A stretch of DNA of 64,000 nucleotides. Source: CALAED01 sp036555725 (GTDB lineage Bacteria > Actinomycetota > Actinomycetes > Streptosporangiales > Streptosporangiaceae). This document shows, one piece after another, positions 7,797-16,601 of the stretch; within the stretch, counting starts at the first letter, position 1; the number at the start of each line of letters is the position of its first letter. The translations under genes and the position numbers were made by a program. Below the pieces are notes generated by a model. The model saw nothing but the letters and a program-made list of their open reading frames with translations. It did no database searches and was not told where the DNA came from. Where the stretch lies: positions 1-64,000 of the forward strand of contig DATBKU010000146.1 in NCBI GenBank assembly GCA_036555725.1, written 5' to 3'.

Positions 7797-8666
7797 ATGG
7801 CGGATCTGTTGTTCGGGTTGGGCGTCTCGGCCTCCGCCGCGCCCGGGGCCGACCCCGTTGGCGACGCGCGGCAGGCCGAGGAGCTGGGCTTCGACTTCGT
7901 CTCGACGTCCGACCACCCGTGCGGCACGAACCCGACGTACGAGACCTGGACGCTGCTTTCCTGGCTGGCCGCCGGCACGTCGCGGATCCGGATCGCGTCA
8001 CGAGTGCTCGGCGTGCCGTACCGCCCGCCCGCGATGGTCGCCAAGATGGCCGAGTCGCTCGACCGGCTGTCCGGCGGCCGGCTGATCCTCGGGCTGGGCG
8101 GCGGCTACTCGGACGAGGAGTTCCGCGCCTTTGGGCTCGGGGTGCCCTCGCCGCGCGACAAGGTCGACGGCATGGAGGAGGCCATCCTCATCGCCCGCGG
8201 CCTGTGGTCGAAGCCGGGATTCACCTTCGAGGGCCGGCTGTACCGTACGGAGTCCGCCGACCTCGAGCCCAAGCCCGGCCGCCACATCCCGATCTGGCTC
8301 GGCACGTACGGCAGGCGCGCGCTGGCCGTGACCGGGCGGCTCGCCGACGGCTGGATCCCGTCGCTCGGCTTCGCGCCGCCATCTGCGGCCGCGGCCATGC
8401 GCGAGCACCTGCTGGCCGCCGCGACCGCAGCCGGCCGCGACCCAGCCGAGATCACCTGCGCCTACAACGTCACCGTCCAGGTGGGCGCGGACAACGACGA
8501 CCCCACCGTGATCAGCGGACCGTCCGATGCGGTGGCCGAGCGCCTGACCGACCTGACCCGCCTCGGCTTCACGGCGTTCAACGTCATGCCCGTCGAACCG
8601 AACCCCCGCGAACAGGTCGAACGCCTGGCCCGCGAGGTCATCCCGGCCGTACGGGCCGTACGCTGA
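7797..8666 (+). CDS. LLM-class F420/flavin-dependent oxidoreductase
   Basis: 289 aa, ATG 7797 with TTGGAGGGG 7 bases upstream. The TIM-barrel of luciferase-like monooxygenases is evident: FGLGVSASAAPG at the start, DFVSTSDHP (about 34-42), SRVLGVPYRPPAMVAKMAESLDRLSGGRLILGLGGGYSDEEF (about 67-110) and a C-terminal FTAFNVMPV. In actinobacteria this type mostly uses F420. Substrate unknown. Divergent from a MarR gene that probably controls it. Confidence 0.88.
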   Translation: MADLLFGLGVSASAAPGADPVGDARQAEELGFDFVSTSDHPCGTNPTYETWTLLSWLAAGTSRIRIASRVLGVPYRPPAMVAKMAESLDRLSGGRLILGLGGGYSDEEFRAFGLGVPSPRDKVDGMEEAILIARGLWSKPGFTFEGRLYRTESADLEPKPGRHIPIWLGTYGRRALAVTGRLADGWIPSLGFAPPSAAAAMREHLLAAATAAGRDPAEITCAYNVTVQVGADNDDPTVISGPSDAVAERLTDLTRLGFTAFNVMPVEPNPREQVERLAREVIPAVRAVR

Positions 8667-8729
8667 CCAGCGACGCGACGCGCTGACCGGTACGGGCCGT
8701 GTAATGCACTGGCCCGGCTGCCGCGCCCG

Positions 8730-8915
8730 TTGAGCGCCGAGCAACTCGCCTGCCGGCGCAATGTGCAGGCACACTACCGTGCCGCACTGGACTCCTACGT
8801 CCGGCGCCAGGGGGCCCTCAGCGGTGGAGTCAACGAGCTCATCGCCGGCCAATGCGACCACACCAACTACCTGCTCGCGGAACGGACCCGACCGCTGCGC
8901 CGGCACACTCCGGCT
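8730..8915 (+). pseudogene. Possible gene remnant
   Basis: In this frame the text SAEQLACRRNVQAHYRAALD followed by a helical stretch up to about residue 60 has the amino-acid make-up of a real alpha-helical protein, unlike the other frames. It then runs into the antisense of the isomerase gene at 8925. There is no convincing start or ribosome site. I read it as the leftover N-terminal piece of an unrecognised gene; it may equally be a chance frame. The remaining part of 8667-8924 shows nothing else. Confidence 0.25.
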
Positions 8916-8924
8916 CGTGGAGAG

Positions 8925-9773
8925 TTACCTGCCGGCGGCTTCGAGGATGGTGGCGTAGCGGGCCTTCATCGTGGCGACGACGGAATCGGGGTCGGCGGCC
9001 CAGATGTCGGCGTTGAAGATCTCCACCTCGATGTCGCCGTCATAGCCGGTGTCGTTGACCGCGCGGTAAAAGGCCGGGAAGTCGATCACGCCGTCGCCCA
9101 TCATGCCGCGTCCGAGCAGGACGTCCGCGGGCAGCGGCACGAGGTAGTCGCAGATCTGGAAGCTCGCGATCCGACCGGCGGCACCGGCCCGCGCGATCTG
9201 CGCGAACACCTCCGGATCCCACCACACGTGGAACGTGTCGACGCACACGCCGACGCGCTCGGCCGGGTACGGCTCGGCGAGGTCGAGGGCATGCTTCAAC
9301 GTCGACACGACGGCCCGGTCGGCACAGTACATCGGGTGCAGCGGCTCGAGCGCCAGCCGTACGCCCCGTTCGGCCGCGTACGGGACGAGCGTGGTCAGCG
9401 CCTCGGCGACCCGCTCGCGCGCGGCGGGCAGGTCGCGGCTGAAGGCGTCGGGCAGCGCCTCTCCGGGGACCACGCCGGGCAGCCCCCCGACCACGAGCAC
9501 GAGGCAGGCCGCGGTCAGCTCGGCGGCCTCGTCGATGGCGCGCTGATTGTCATCGAGCCAGGGGGAATCGCTTGTAAGGAAACCGCCCCGGCACAGCGAC
9601 GACGCCCGCAGACCGGAGTCGTTGACCAGCTTCGCGGTCGCGTTGAGCCCGTACGCCGCCACCTCCTCTCGCCACAGCCCGATGGCCTCGATGCCGTGCC
9701 GTAGGCAGCCGTCCACGGCATCGGGCACGGACCAGCGCCGGGTCGTCCATTGGTTGAGGGAGAGCCGGTTCAA
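8925..9773 (-). CDS. Sugar phosphate isomerase/epimerase (xylose isomerase-like TIM barrel)
   Basis: 282 aa from TTG 9773, chosen because GCGAGGAG lies just upstream and the resulting N-terminus MNRLSLNQWTT suits the family. Metal-binding residues of the AP endonuclease 2/xylose isomerase-like fold are in RLALEPLHPM (about 141-150), VGVCVDTFHVWWD (about 175-187) and the C-terminal DIEVEIFN. It is the last gene of a minus-strand operon with a Gfo/Idh/MocA dehydrogenase and a DUF993 protein, so it probably acts in catabolism of a sugar or cyclitol. Confidence 0.85.
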   Translation of the reverse strand: MNRLSLNQWTTRRWSVPDAVDGCLRHGIEAIGLWREEVAAYGLNATAKLVNDSGLRASSLCRGGFLTSDSPWLDDNQRAIDEAAELTAACLVLVVGGLPGVVPGEALPDAFSRDLPAARERVAEALTTLVPYAAERGVRLALEPLHPMYCADRAVVSTLKHALDLAEPYPAERVGVCVDTFHVWWDPEVFAQIARAGAAGRIASFQICDYLVPLPADVLLGRGMMGDGVIDFPAFYRAVNDTGYDGDIEVEIFNADIWAADPDSVVATMKARYATILEAAGR

Positions 9774-9812
9774 AAGTGTCTCCTCGCTGCCGCTCGCCGG
9801 TCCCGCATCGCC

Positions 9813-9896
9813 GGTCCGCCGGTTCGCCGGTTCGCCGGTTCGCCTAACAATTGATCCCCGGGTTCCGCATACCAACTGGTCCGTTCGCCTAACAAT
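9813..9896. repeat. Short tandem and direct repeats in a 131-base spacer
   Basis: Four near-perfect copies of the 8-mer GGTTCGCC/GGTCCGCC stand head to tail at 9812-9844. The 14-mer GTTCGCCTAACAAT occurs twice, at 9838-9851 and 9883-9896, 45 bases apart (about four helical turns). The block lies between the DUF993 stop and the isomerase start; it could be an internal operator pair or simple slippage. Confidence 0.6.
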
Positions 9897-9904
9897 ATGC
9901 TCGC

Positions 9905-11053
9905 CTACGTATCCACTCCGTAAACAGCGAGCAGGGACCGCATGCGGCTGACGGCAAGGTCGGGGTCGGGCAGCAGCCCGGCGGCGTCGGCCAGCCGGAA
10001 CACCTCGGCGAGGTGCGGGAGCGACCGGGCCGCCTGCGCGCCGTTCACCATGACGAAGGCGTCCTGGTGACCGGCCAGCCAAGCGAGGAACACGATGCCG
10101 GTCTTGTAGTGGTACGTCGGCGGCTCGAAGATCTTCCGCGACAGCGGCACCGTCGGGCCGAAGATCGCGTCGTACGCATCCGAATCTCCGGCGTCCAGCG
10201 CGGCGAATGCGGCAGCCGCCGCGGGCGCGATCGCGTCGAAGATCCCCAGCAGCGCGTCGCTGCCGGACGCGATCAGGCTCGGGTAGTTGAAGTCGTCCCC
10301 CGTGTACAGGCGTACGCCCGCCGGCAGCGCGGCCCGTAGCCGTACCTCGTGGTCGGCGTCGAGCAGCGAGACCTTGACGCCGTCGACCTTCGCGGCGTGC
10401 TCGCGGATCAGGTCCAGGAACGCGGACGTGGCGGTCTCGACGTCGCGCGATCCCCAGTAGCCGGCGAGGTTCGGGTCGAACATCTCCCCGAGCCAGTGCA
10501 AGATCACAGGCCGATCGGCCTGGCGCAGCAGCTCCCCGTACACCTCGCGGTAGTCGTCAGGCCCGCGCGCCACCGCGGCCAGCTGCCGGCTGGCCATAAG
10601 GATGACGGCGGCCCCCGCGCCGCGGACGACCTCCATCTGCTCGGAGTAGGCGGCGACGATCGCGTCGAGGGTGGCGGCCGAGGGCGCGTGGTCGGTGCCC
10701 GCGCCGCAGGCGATCAGCTCGGCCGGGTCGCCGTACGCCTTGGCCTCGGCGGCGCTGCGCTGGATGAGCTCGCGCGTCGCCGCCCAGTCCAGGCCCATGT
10801 TGCGCTGCGCGGTGTCCATGGCGTCGGCGACGCGCAGGCCATAGGACCACAGGTGGCGGCGGAAGCGCAGCGTCGCGTCCCAGTCGACGGCGGCGGGAGA
10901 GCCCGGGGTGTTGCCGCCGAGCGGGTCGGCCACGACGTGCGCCGCGGCGTACGCCACCCGGCTCACCGGCCGGCCGCCCGGCGGCCAGGCGAACACGCCG
11001 CGCAGCTCGTACGGTGACAGCGAGCCGTCGCCGGCCGGCAGCGTGATCCTCAC
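9905..11053 (-). CDS. DUF993 family protein (DapA-like aldolase fold)
   Basis: 382 aa from GTG 11053, which overlaps the upstream stop by four bases (GTGA). Sequence pattern matches DUF993 proteins, remembered as dihydrodipicolinate synthase-like TIM barrels: RRHLWSYGLRVADAMDTAQR (about 48-67), DRPVILHWLGEMFDP (about 187-201), KVDGVKVSLLDAD (about 233-245) and LYTGDDFNYPSLIASGSDA. The Lys in VDGVKVS is the candidate Schiff-base residue. Probably an aldolase step in the same sugar pathway as its neighbours; the reaction has not been established to my knowledge. Confidence 0.8.
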   Translation of the reverse strand: MRITLPAGDGSLSPYELRGVFAWPPGGRPVSRVAYAAAHVVADPLGGNTPGSPAAVDWDATLRFRRHLWSYGLRVADAMDTAQRNMGLDWAATRELIQRSAAEAKAYGDPAELIACGAGTDHAPSAATLDAIVAAYSEQMEVVRGAGAAVILMASRQLAAVARGPDDYREVYGELLRQADRPVILHWLGEMFDPNLAGYWGSRDVETATSAFLDLIREHAAKVDGVKVSLLDADHEVRLRAALPAGVRLYTGDDFNYPSLIASGSDALLGIFDAIAPAAAAAFAALDAGDSDAYDAIFGPTVPLSRKIFEPPTYHYKTGIVFLAWLAGHQDAFVMVNGAQAARSLPHLAEVFRLADAAGLLPDPDLAVSRMRSLLAVYGVDT

Positions 11054-12195
11054 AGCTCGGGTACCTCCAGGCGGCGGCCCTCGGTGGAGGAGCGCAGCCC
11101 CAGCTCGGCCAGCTGGACGCCGCGTGCGCCCGAGGCGAAGTCGTACGGGAACGGGGCGTCCTCGACGACGTGCCGGACGAACTGCTCCCACTGGACCTTG
11201 AAGCCGTTGTCGAATTCGCCGTTGTCCGGGATCTCCTGCCATTGGTCGCGGAACGGCTCGGTGGCCGGGATGTCGGGGTTCCACACCGGCTTGGGGGTGG
11301 CGCTGCGGTGCTGGGCGCGGCACCGGCGCAGGCCCGCGACCGCGCTGCCCTCGGTGCCGTCGACCTGGAACTCCACCAGCTCGTCGCGGTTGACCCGGAC
11401 GCACCAGGACGAGTTGATCTGCGCGACGACCCCGCCGGCGAGCTCGAAGATGCCGTACGCGGCGTCGTCGGCGGTGGCCACATACGGCGTACCGTCCTCG
11501 TCGACCCGGCGCGGTACGTGGGTGAACGCCCGGGCGGTGACGGCCTCGACCCGGCCGAAGAGGTCCTCCATGACGTACGCCCAGTGCGGAAACATGTCGA
11601 GCACGATGCCGCCGCCGTCCTCGGTGCGGTAATTCCACGACGGACGTTGCGCCTGCTGCCAGTCGCCCTCGAAGACCCAGTAGCCGAACTCGCCGCGTAC
11701 CGAGAGGATCCGGCCGAAGAAGCCGCCGTCGATCAGCCGCTTCAGCTTGAGCAGCCCCGGCAGGAAGAGCTTGTCCTGGACCACGCCGTTCTTGACGCCC
11801 GCCGCCTGCGCGGCCTTGGCGAGCATGACGGCGTCGTCGAGGTTCCCGGCCGTGGGCTTCTCGGCGTAGACGTGCTTGCCGGCCTCGATCGCCTGCGTGA
11901 CGGCGGGCACCCGCGCTTGCGTCACCTGGGCGTCGAAGTAGATCACGTTGGCGGGGTCGGCGAGCGCCCCGGCCAGGTTCGTGGTCCAGTCGGTGATCTC
12001 GTAGCGCTCGGCGAGGTCGCGGAGCTTGGCCTCGCCGCGGCCGACGAGAACGGGGCACAGCCGGATGCGACGGCCGTTGGACAGCTCGACGCCGCCCTCC
12101 GCGTTGATCGCCAGCAGCGACCGGACCAGGTGCTGGCGGTGACCCATCCGGCCGGTAACGCCGTTCATCACCACGCCGAGCGTGTCTGTGGTCAT
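11050..12195 (-). CDS. Gfo/Idh/MocA family NAD(P)-dependent dehydrogenase
   Basis: 381 aa. A Rossmann N-terminus (VVMNGVTGRMGHRQHL) is followed by the family motif AEKP at about 107-110 (GKHVYAEKPTAG) and the substrate domain with DKLFLPGLLKLKRLIDGGFFG and DMFPHWAYVMEDL. Such enzymes oxidise sugars or inositols. First gene of a three-gene operon; a LacI-type palindrome lies 65-78 bases upstream of the start, so induction by a sugar is likely. Confidence 0.88.
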   Translation of the reverse strand: MTTDTLGVVMNGVTGRMGHRQHLVRSLLAINAEGGVELSNGRRIRLCPVLVGRGEAKLRDLAERYEITDWTTNLAGALADPANVIYFDAQVTQARVPAVTQAIEAGKHVYAEKPTAGNLDDAVMLAKAAQAAGVKNGVVQDKLFLPGLLKLKRLIDGGFFGRILSVRGEFGYWVFEGDWQQAQRPSWNYRTEDGGGIVLDMFPHWAYVMEDLFGRVEAVTARAFTHVPRRVDEDGTPYVATADDAAYGIFELAGGVVAQINSSWCVRVNRDELVEFQVDGTEGSAVAGLRRCRAQHRSATPKPVWNPDIPATEPFRDQWQEIPDNGEFDNGFKVQWEQFVRHVVEDAPFPYDFASGARGVQLAELGLRSSTEGRRLEVPEL

Positions 12196-12217
12196 CGAGT
12201 GTTTCTCCTCATGTCCG

Positions 12218-12273
12218 CACTTCTATGGGCTGGAAGTGCTTCAGTGGCGCCTCAAGAGGGGAAAGCGCTTTCC
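12218..12273 (-). promoter_or_regulatory. LacI-family operator region of the sugar operon
   Basis: GGAAAGCGCTTTCC at 12260-12273 is a perfect 14-bp palindrome with the central CG typical of LacI-family operators. A weaker half-match, TGGAAGTGCTTCA (12231-12243), lies nearer the gene and overlaps an inverted repeat CACTTC-N9-GAAGTG (12218-12238). All are within 80 bases of the Gfo/Idh/MocA start. Confidence 0.7.
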
Positions 12274-12372
12274 AATTGGACCGTACGTCCCCAAACGTGG
12301 TCCGTCAATGTGACGAAAGTCGGTCGTGTGTGGGCTGGGCCTCGCTAACTACGTTTGTGCGATCATGATCTG

Positions 12373-13929
12373 TCAGGCGTGATCATGCAACGGTGCAGAC
12401 GTGGTGGATGGTTCCCCGGGCGTCGAAGTCGTGGTGGCGGCGACGGAGGTCGTCGTGCGGCCGCCGAGCGCCAGCGCGACGATCGCGCCGAGCGCGCACA
12501 GGCACGCGGTGATCAGGAAGATCTCGCGATACTGAATGTGCAGGGCCTCGTCGAGCCGGGCCGTGTACGCGGCCAGCCGCTTCTCGTACACGTCGTGCGG
12601 CACGCCGAACGGCAGCGGCGTGTTGAGGTGCGCCGTCAGGGTCTGGAAGCGGTGGAACCCCCATGCGGACAGGCTCGCGACGCCGAGCAGCATCCCCATC
12701 ATCCGGGCGACCACGACCGCCGACGCCGCGACGCCATGGCGTACGGCGGGGACGGCGCGCAACGCGGACGACGAGATCGGCGCGATCACCAGCCCGAGCC
12801 CGAGGCCGGTCAGCGCGAGGTCGGTGTCGACGCGGGGGAGTGGCCCGTAGCCGGCGGCGGCCGCGTGCACCGGCCAGCCGGCGATCAGCAGATAGCCCGC
12901 GGCCGCCACGGCGAGGCCGATCAGGGCGGTCCAGCGGTCGCCGATGCGGTGGGCGAGCCAGCCGCCGGCCACGGCGGCTACGGCCAGCGGTAGCAGGAAC
13001 CGCGTCAGGACGAGCGCGCCGCCGATCGCCGTCTTGTCGAGCAGCGTCTGCGCGAGGAACTGAACGTCCACCAGCGTCACCATCAACGCCGCGCCCGAGA
13101 CGAGACTGACGCCAAGCGCCCCGAACAGCGTGCTCCGCCGTACGCCGGTCAGGTCGAGCAGCCGGGCGCGCGCCCAGCGCACCTCCCACGCGACGAAGAC
13201 GGCGGCCACCAGTGCGGCGGCGAGTACGGCGAACAGACCCCAGCGGGGGAGCGGTGACGTCTCCGGCGCCGGGTTGTAGGTGCCGATCACCAGCAGGCCG
13301 AGGACGACGGCGAGCAACAGGCCGCCGACGACGTCCACGCGGGGCGGTCCGGCGGGGTCCTCGGTCTTGTCCGGGACGGCGCGGTGGACCGCCGCCATGG
13401 CGAGGACGGCCAGCGGGACGTTGACCCAGAAGATCCCGCGCCACCCGATGACGGCGGCCAGCCCGGCGCCGTACAGGGGTCCGAGCACGCTGCCGAGCTC
13501 CTGCGCCGCGCCGACCACGCCGAGCGCGACCGGCCGCCGCTCCTCCTCCCACAGGTCGCCGGCCAGCGCCATCGTGATCGGCAGCAGCGCGCCGCCCGCG
13601 ACGCCTTGGACGGCACGGCCCGCGACCAGCAACGGAATGCTGTGCGCCGCCGCGGTCAGCGCCGACCCGATCGCGAACCCGGCCAGGCAGGCATGGATGA
13701 CCGGACGCCGGCCGAACCGGTCGGACAGCTGTCCCAGCAGCGGCATCGCCGCGACGTACCCGAGCAGGAAGCCGGTGACGACCGGGGTCGCCCGCTCCAG
13801 GTGGTTCACCGGCACGCCGAGGTCCTCGACGACGTCGACGAGGATGGTCACGATCACGTACGCGTCGAGCGCCGCGAGCAGCACCGCCGTGCCGCCGATG
13901 CCGATCGCGATGGTACGAGACCGTCGCAC
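12373..13929 (-). CDS. MFS transporter, DHA2/P55-like (14 TM)
   Basis: 518 aa from GTG 13929, five bases after the lipoprotein stop. LDAYVIVTILVDVVEDLGV opens TM1 (motif D of DHA2 transporters), motif A is LSDRFGRRPV near residue 71, and ALGVVGAAQELGSVLGPLYG matches motif C. About 14 hydrophobic helices are seen, with a polar Thr/Ser C-terminal tail. The pairing with an LprG-like lipoprotein recalls mycobacterial lprG-Rv1410c (P55), which exports triacylglycerols/lipoglycans to the outer envelope; a drug-efflux role is the alternative. Confidence 0.85.
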   Translation of the reverse strand: MRRSRTIAIGIGGTAVLLAALDAYVIVTILVDVVEDLGVPVNHLERATPVVTGFLLGYVAAMPLLGQLSDRFGRRPVIHACLAGFAIGSALTAAAHSIPLLVAGRAVQGVAGGALLPITMALAGDLWEEERRPVALGVVGAAQELGSVLGPLYGAGLAAVIGWRGIFWVNVPLAVLAMAAVHRAVPDKTEDPAGPPRVDVVGGLLLAVVLGLLVIGTYNPAPETSPLPRWGLFAVLAAALVAAVFVAWEVRWARARLLDLTGVRRSTLFGALGVSLVSGAALMVTLVDVQFLAQTLLDKTAIGGALVLTRFLLPLAVAAVAGGWLAHRIGDRWTALIGLAVAAAGYLLIAGWPVHAAAAGYGPLPRVDTDLALTGLGLGLVIAPISSSALRAVPAVRHGVAASAVVVARMMGMLLGVASLSAWGFHRFQTLTAHLNTPLPFGVPHDVYEKRLAAYTARLDEALHIQYREIFLITACLCALGAIVALALGGRTTTSVAATTTSTPGEPSTTSAPLHDHA

Positions 13930-13934
13930 GGGGC

Positions 13935-14630
13935 TCAGCCCTTCGCCGGGGCGGTGATCGTGAAGTTGGTGTTGAAGTCGGAGAACGTCACGGTCACGGC
14001 GCCCTGCGTCCCGCCGCCGTCCGGCTTCGGGATCGGCACCCGCACCTTGAGCACCCTGCTGTCCTTGGCGGACACCCATATCTGGCCGCCCGTGATGTCG
14101 GACGTCACGCCGGGGACCAGCGCGGGCACCACCGACTTCGACAGCGTCGCCTTGATCCGGATGGCGTCCTGGCCGCCGACCTTCTCCTTCTCCTCGGACT
14201 CGGGCTTCGTGGCCGTCTTCAGCAGCTCCACGATGCCGCGCTGTGGGTCGAGGATCGCCGACGGGTCGTACACGGCCAGCACGGTCGCCTTGGGCAGCTT
14301 CTGGTAGCCGCCAGTCGCGCCTTTGAAGTACACGGTGTCGCCCACCAGCGTGAAGGCCATCTCGACCGGCTGACCCGCCTGGTTGAGCTGGATCGTGCCA
14401 GTGGCGTCGCCGCTCTGGAGCAGTTTGCCGTCGGCGCTCTTCACCGAGATCGGCGGGTTCCCCTCGGACCGGATCGCGAATCCAATGCTCTTCACGGCGC
14501 TCATCGCGGTGGCGGCCTGCTGCAACAGCTTGTCCCCGTCGGGCAGCGAGCCGCCGCTCGAGCACCCCGCGAGGACGAGGGCGACGACGAGCTGGACTAG
14601 GCCGGTCAGACGGCCCCAGGTCAACGACAT
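13935..14630 (-). CDS. LppX/LprAFG family lipoprotein (LprG-like)
   Basis: 231 aa. Signal peptide with lipobox LAGC, lipid-modified Cys23. The mature part follows the LppX_LprAFG half-barrel: KLLQQAATAMSAVKSIGFAI at the start, repeated beta-strands GTIQLNQAGQPVEMAFTLVGDTVYFKG, and IWVSAKDSRVLKVRVPI toward the end. The fold holds a hydrophobic pocket for acyl chains. It precedes the MFS gene by five bases; together they probably move a lipid across the periplasm-like space. Confidence 0.85.
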   Translation of the reverse strand: MSLTWGRLTGLVQLVVALVLAGCSSGGSLPDGDKLLQQAATAMSAVKSIGFAIRSEGNPPISVKSADGKLLQSGDATGTIQLNQAGQPVEMAFTLVGDTVYFKGATGGYQKLPKATVLAVYDPSAILDPQRGIVELLKTATKPESEEKEKVGGQDAIRIKATLSKSVVPALVPGVTSDITGGQIWVSAKDSRVLKVRVPIPKPDGGGTQGAVTVTFSDFNTNFTITAPAKG

Positions 14631-14702
14631 AGCGGGACCCTACCGACGACTCCCCGCATACGTCATCCGTACGCTCCGCTCTGTTACGTGGCCGGTCCTT
14701 CG

Positions 14703-16601
14703 TCACTCCTTGGCGAGGACGATCACACGGTCTCCCCGGGTGAACGAGATCCTCGTGTTCTTGGGCGGGTTGAGCGCGACGCCGTGCGTGGGCGGCTGCG
14801 CGATGTCGGCCTGGATCCGGAAGCCGATGGCGACCTCACCGCGGCGGCGGGCCGCGTCGATCAGGGTCGCGAAGGTGACCTGGCGCTCGAGCGCGACGTA
14901 GGCCTCGACGGGCTTGAGGTAGATCTCGGACCCCGCGGAGTCGAACAGGTCGGCGAACACCGGCGCCAAATGCCGGTTCTCCGAGATCTGCGTCATCAGC
15001 AGGCTGATCAGCTTGTCGCTGACGATAAAGTCGTCGGCCTGCGTCACCTGGGCCAGCGTGCGATTTCGGTCGTCGGCCATCTCGCTGACAATCGAATAGC
15101 GCTCACCGAGCGTGGCCTCCATGTCGCGCAGGTGCAGGAGCGTCACCAACGTCCGTGAGTCGGCCTGCTGGGCGCCGAGGTGGTCGTAGCCGAGGACCAT
15201 CACATGTTGATAGGTCCCGACGCCCAGAGATTCCAGCACCGTACGGTCGGTGGCGTCGCCCTCCTTGGATCTGATGATCATGTTCTTCATCTGCGAGGCC
15301 AGTGGCCCGAGCACCTCGTGCGGCTCCGGGCTGTCGGCGACGATGTCGAGCACCGAACCCGGTGCGACGTAATTGTCCAGCTGGGTGATGATGGTCGACG
15401 CGCGGGCGTTCCAGCCGAGCATCAAGGTGCGCTCGGGTATGGCGGATTCCGGTAGCGACGTCATCACAATGGCGTTCATGTCGATCGGCGGGACCGTCCT
15501 GGCGAGCCGCATCGTGCTGTCGTCTTCGGCGATCGCGATAATGCGATCACCCTCCGTGATCCGGGTGTGCATCGGCGGGTTCAGCATCGCCGTCCCGTCG
15601 CCCCGCTGCAGGCCGATGACCGTGCACATGTCGTACGCGAACAGCGCCTGGTCGAAGGTGTGCCCGGTCAGAATCGGCTCGGCCTTCATGTAGATCTCGT
15701 CGCCGCCGAAGTCGAGGAGGTCGGTGTAGACGACCGACAGCCCTGACTGGCGAGCGGACTGGACGACCAGCCGGGCGGCGACGTCTCCGGCGTCGATGAC
15801 CTGCGTCTCGGCGCCGCCGGCCAGCCGCGCGGGCGCGAGGTTCTGGCCGTCGCTCACCGTGGCGACGATGTGGTACGCCTGGCGGCGCCGGGAACCGTTC
15901 CGGCTGGTGATCGCCAGCAGCGCCTTGACCACATGGGCGTCGGGGTCGTCGTCCTGCGGGGTGAGCACGATGATCGAGCGGGCCGCGTCCGGGTTGACGA
16001 TGTCGAGATCGCTCGGATCGATGGGCGTTCCGGTCCGGCAGACGATCCGGGTCCGGCCGGTGCGGCCGATCCGGTCTCGGATCTCGTCTTCCATCTCCAC
16101 CTTGTCCTTGTCGGCGAGGATGGCGATGGCCGACCGCCGTTCGCTGGCGTTGGCCTCCACCAGCTCCGAGATCATCGTGAACACCTGATCCGACCACCCG
16201 AGCAGAACCGTGTGATTGCGTTCGAGCACCCTTGACCGGCCCTTGCGCAATTCGGTGATCTTGTTGTCCAGACCCGTGGCGATCACGCCGACGAGGGCGC
16301 TGAAGACGAAAATGCCGCCGAGAGTGACGCCGAGCATGAGCGTGAGAAAGGGCACGCCCTCCTTGTCGCCGCCGATGGTGCCGGGATCCATCGCCCGCAG
16401 TAGCGTCATCCACAAGATCGCGAAGATGTTGCGGCTCTTGCCCGAGTCGGCATGTCCCGGATCGAAGATCTCCACCATCACCGCGAACAGGATGATCATC
16501 GAGATCAACACCAGAGCGAGCCAGCCGACCAGCGCCGGCGTGCCCCTGGACATGGTGTTGTCGAACCAATACCGCACGCGCTCCCGCAGCGAGATCTTCA
16601 C
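14703..16601 (-). CDS. CASTOR/POLLUX-type ion channel with RCK/TrkA-N domains
   Basis: 632 aa from GTG 16601 with GAGGAG 8 bases upstream. Two hydrophobic helices (about 20-48 and 82-106) flank a pore-like loop LLRAMDPGTIGG, as in CASTOR/POLLUX channels, which lack the TVGYG filter. Two tandem nucleotide-binding RCK-like halves follow: NHTVLLGWSDQVFTMISEL (about 129) and ERTLMLGWNARASTII (about 380). Plant homologues are nuclear cation channels; bacterial members are little studied, though SliK-type K+ conductance is a possibility. Full length; single gene. Confidence 0.85.
   Translation of the reverse strand: MKISLRERVRYWFDNTMSRGTPALVGWLALVLISMIILFAVMVEIFDPGHADSGKSRNIFAILWMTLLRAMDPGTIGGDKEGVPFLTLMLGVTLGGIFVFSALVGVIATGLDNKITELRKGRSRVLERNHTVLLGWSDQVFTMISELVEANASERRSAIAILADKDKVEMEDEIRDRIGRTGRTRIVCRTGTPIDPSDLDIVNPDAARSIIVLTPQDDDPDAHVVKALLAITSRNGSRRRQAYHIVATVSDGQNLAPARLAGGAETQVIDAGDVAARLVVQSARQSGLSVVYTDLLDFGGDEIYMKAEPILTGHTFDQALFAYDMCTVIGLQRGDGTAMLNPPMHTRITEGDRIIAIAEDDSTMRLARTVPPIDMNAIVMTSLPESAIPERTLMLGWNARASTIITQLDNYVAPGSVLDIVADSPEPHEVLGPLASQMKNMIIRSKEGDATDRTVLESLGVGTYQHVMVLGYDHLGAQQADSRTLVTLLHLRDMEATLGERYSIVSEMADDRNRTLAQVTQADDFIVSDKLISLLMTQISENRHLAPVFADLFDSAGSEIYLKPVEAYVALERQVTFATLIDAARRRGEVAIGFRIQADIAQPPTHGVALNPPKNTRISFTRGDRVIVLAKE

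Noticed and set aside
9905..12058. 717-codon frame joining DUF993 with upstream sequence
   Set aside because: The upstream part is an alternative frame of the Gfo/Idh/MocA gene; DUF993 starts at GTG 11053 by a GTGA overlap.
12373..14706. Single 777-codon open frame covering the MFS and lipoprotein genes
   Set aside because: The upstream third is an out-of-frame shadow of the lipoprotein gene; the MFS starts at GTG 13929 and the lipoprotein has its own signal peptide.
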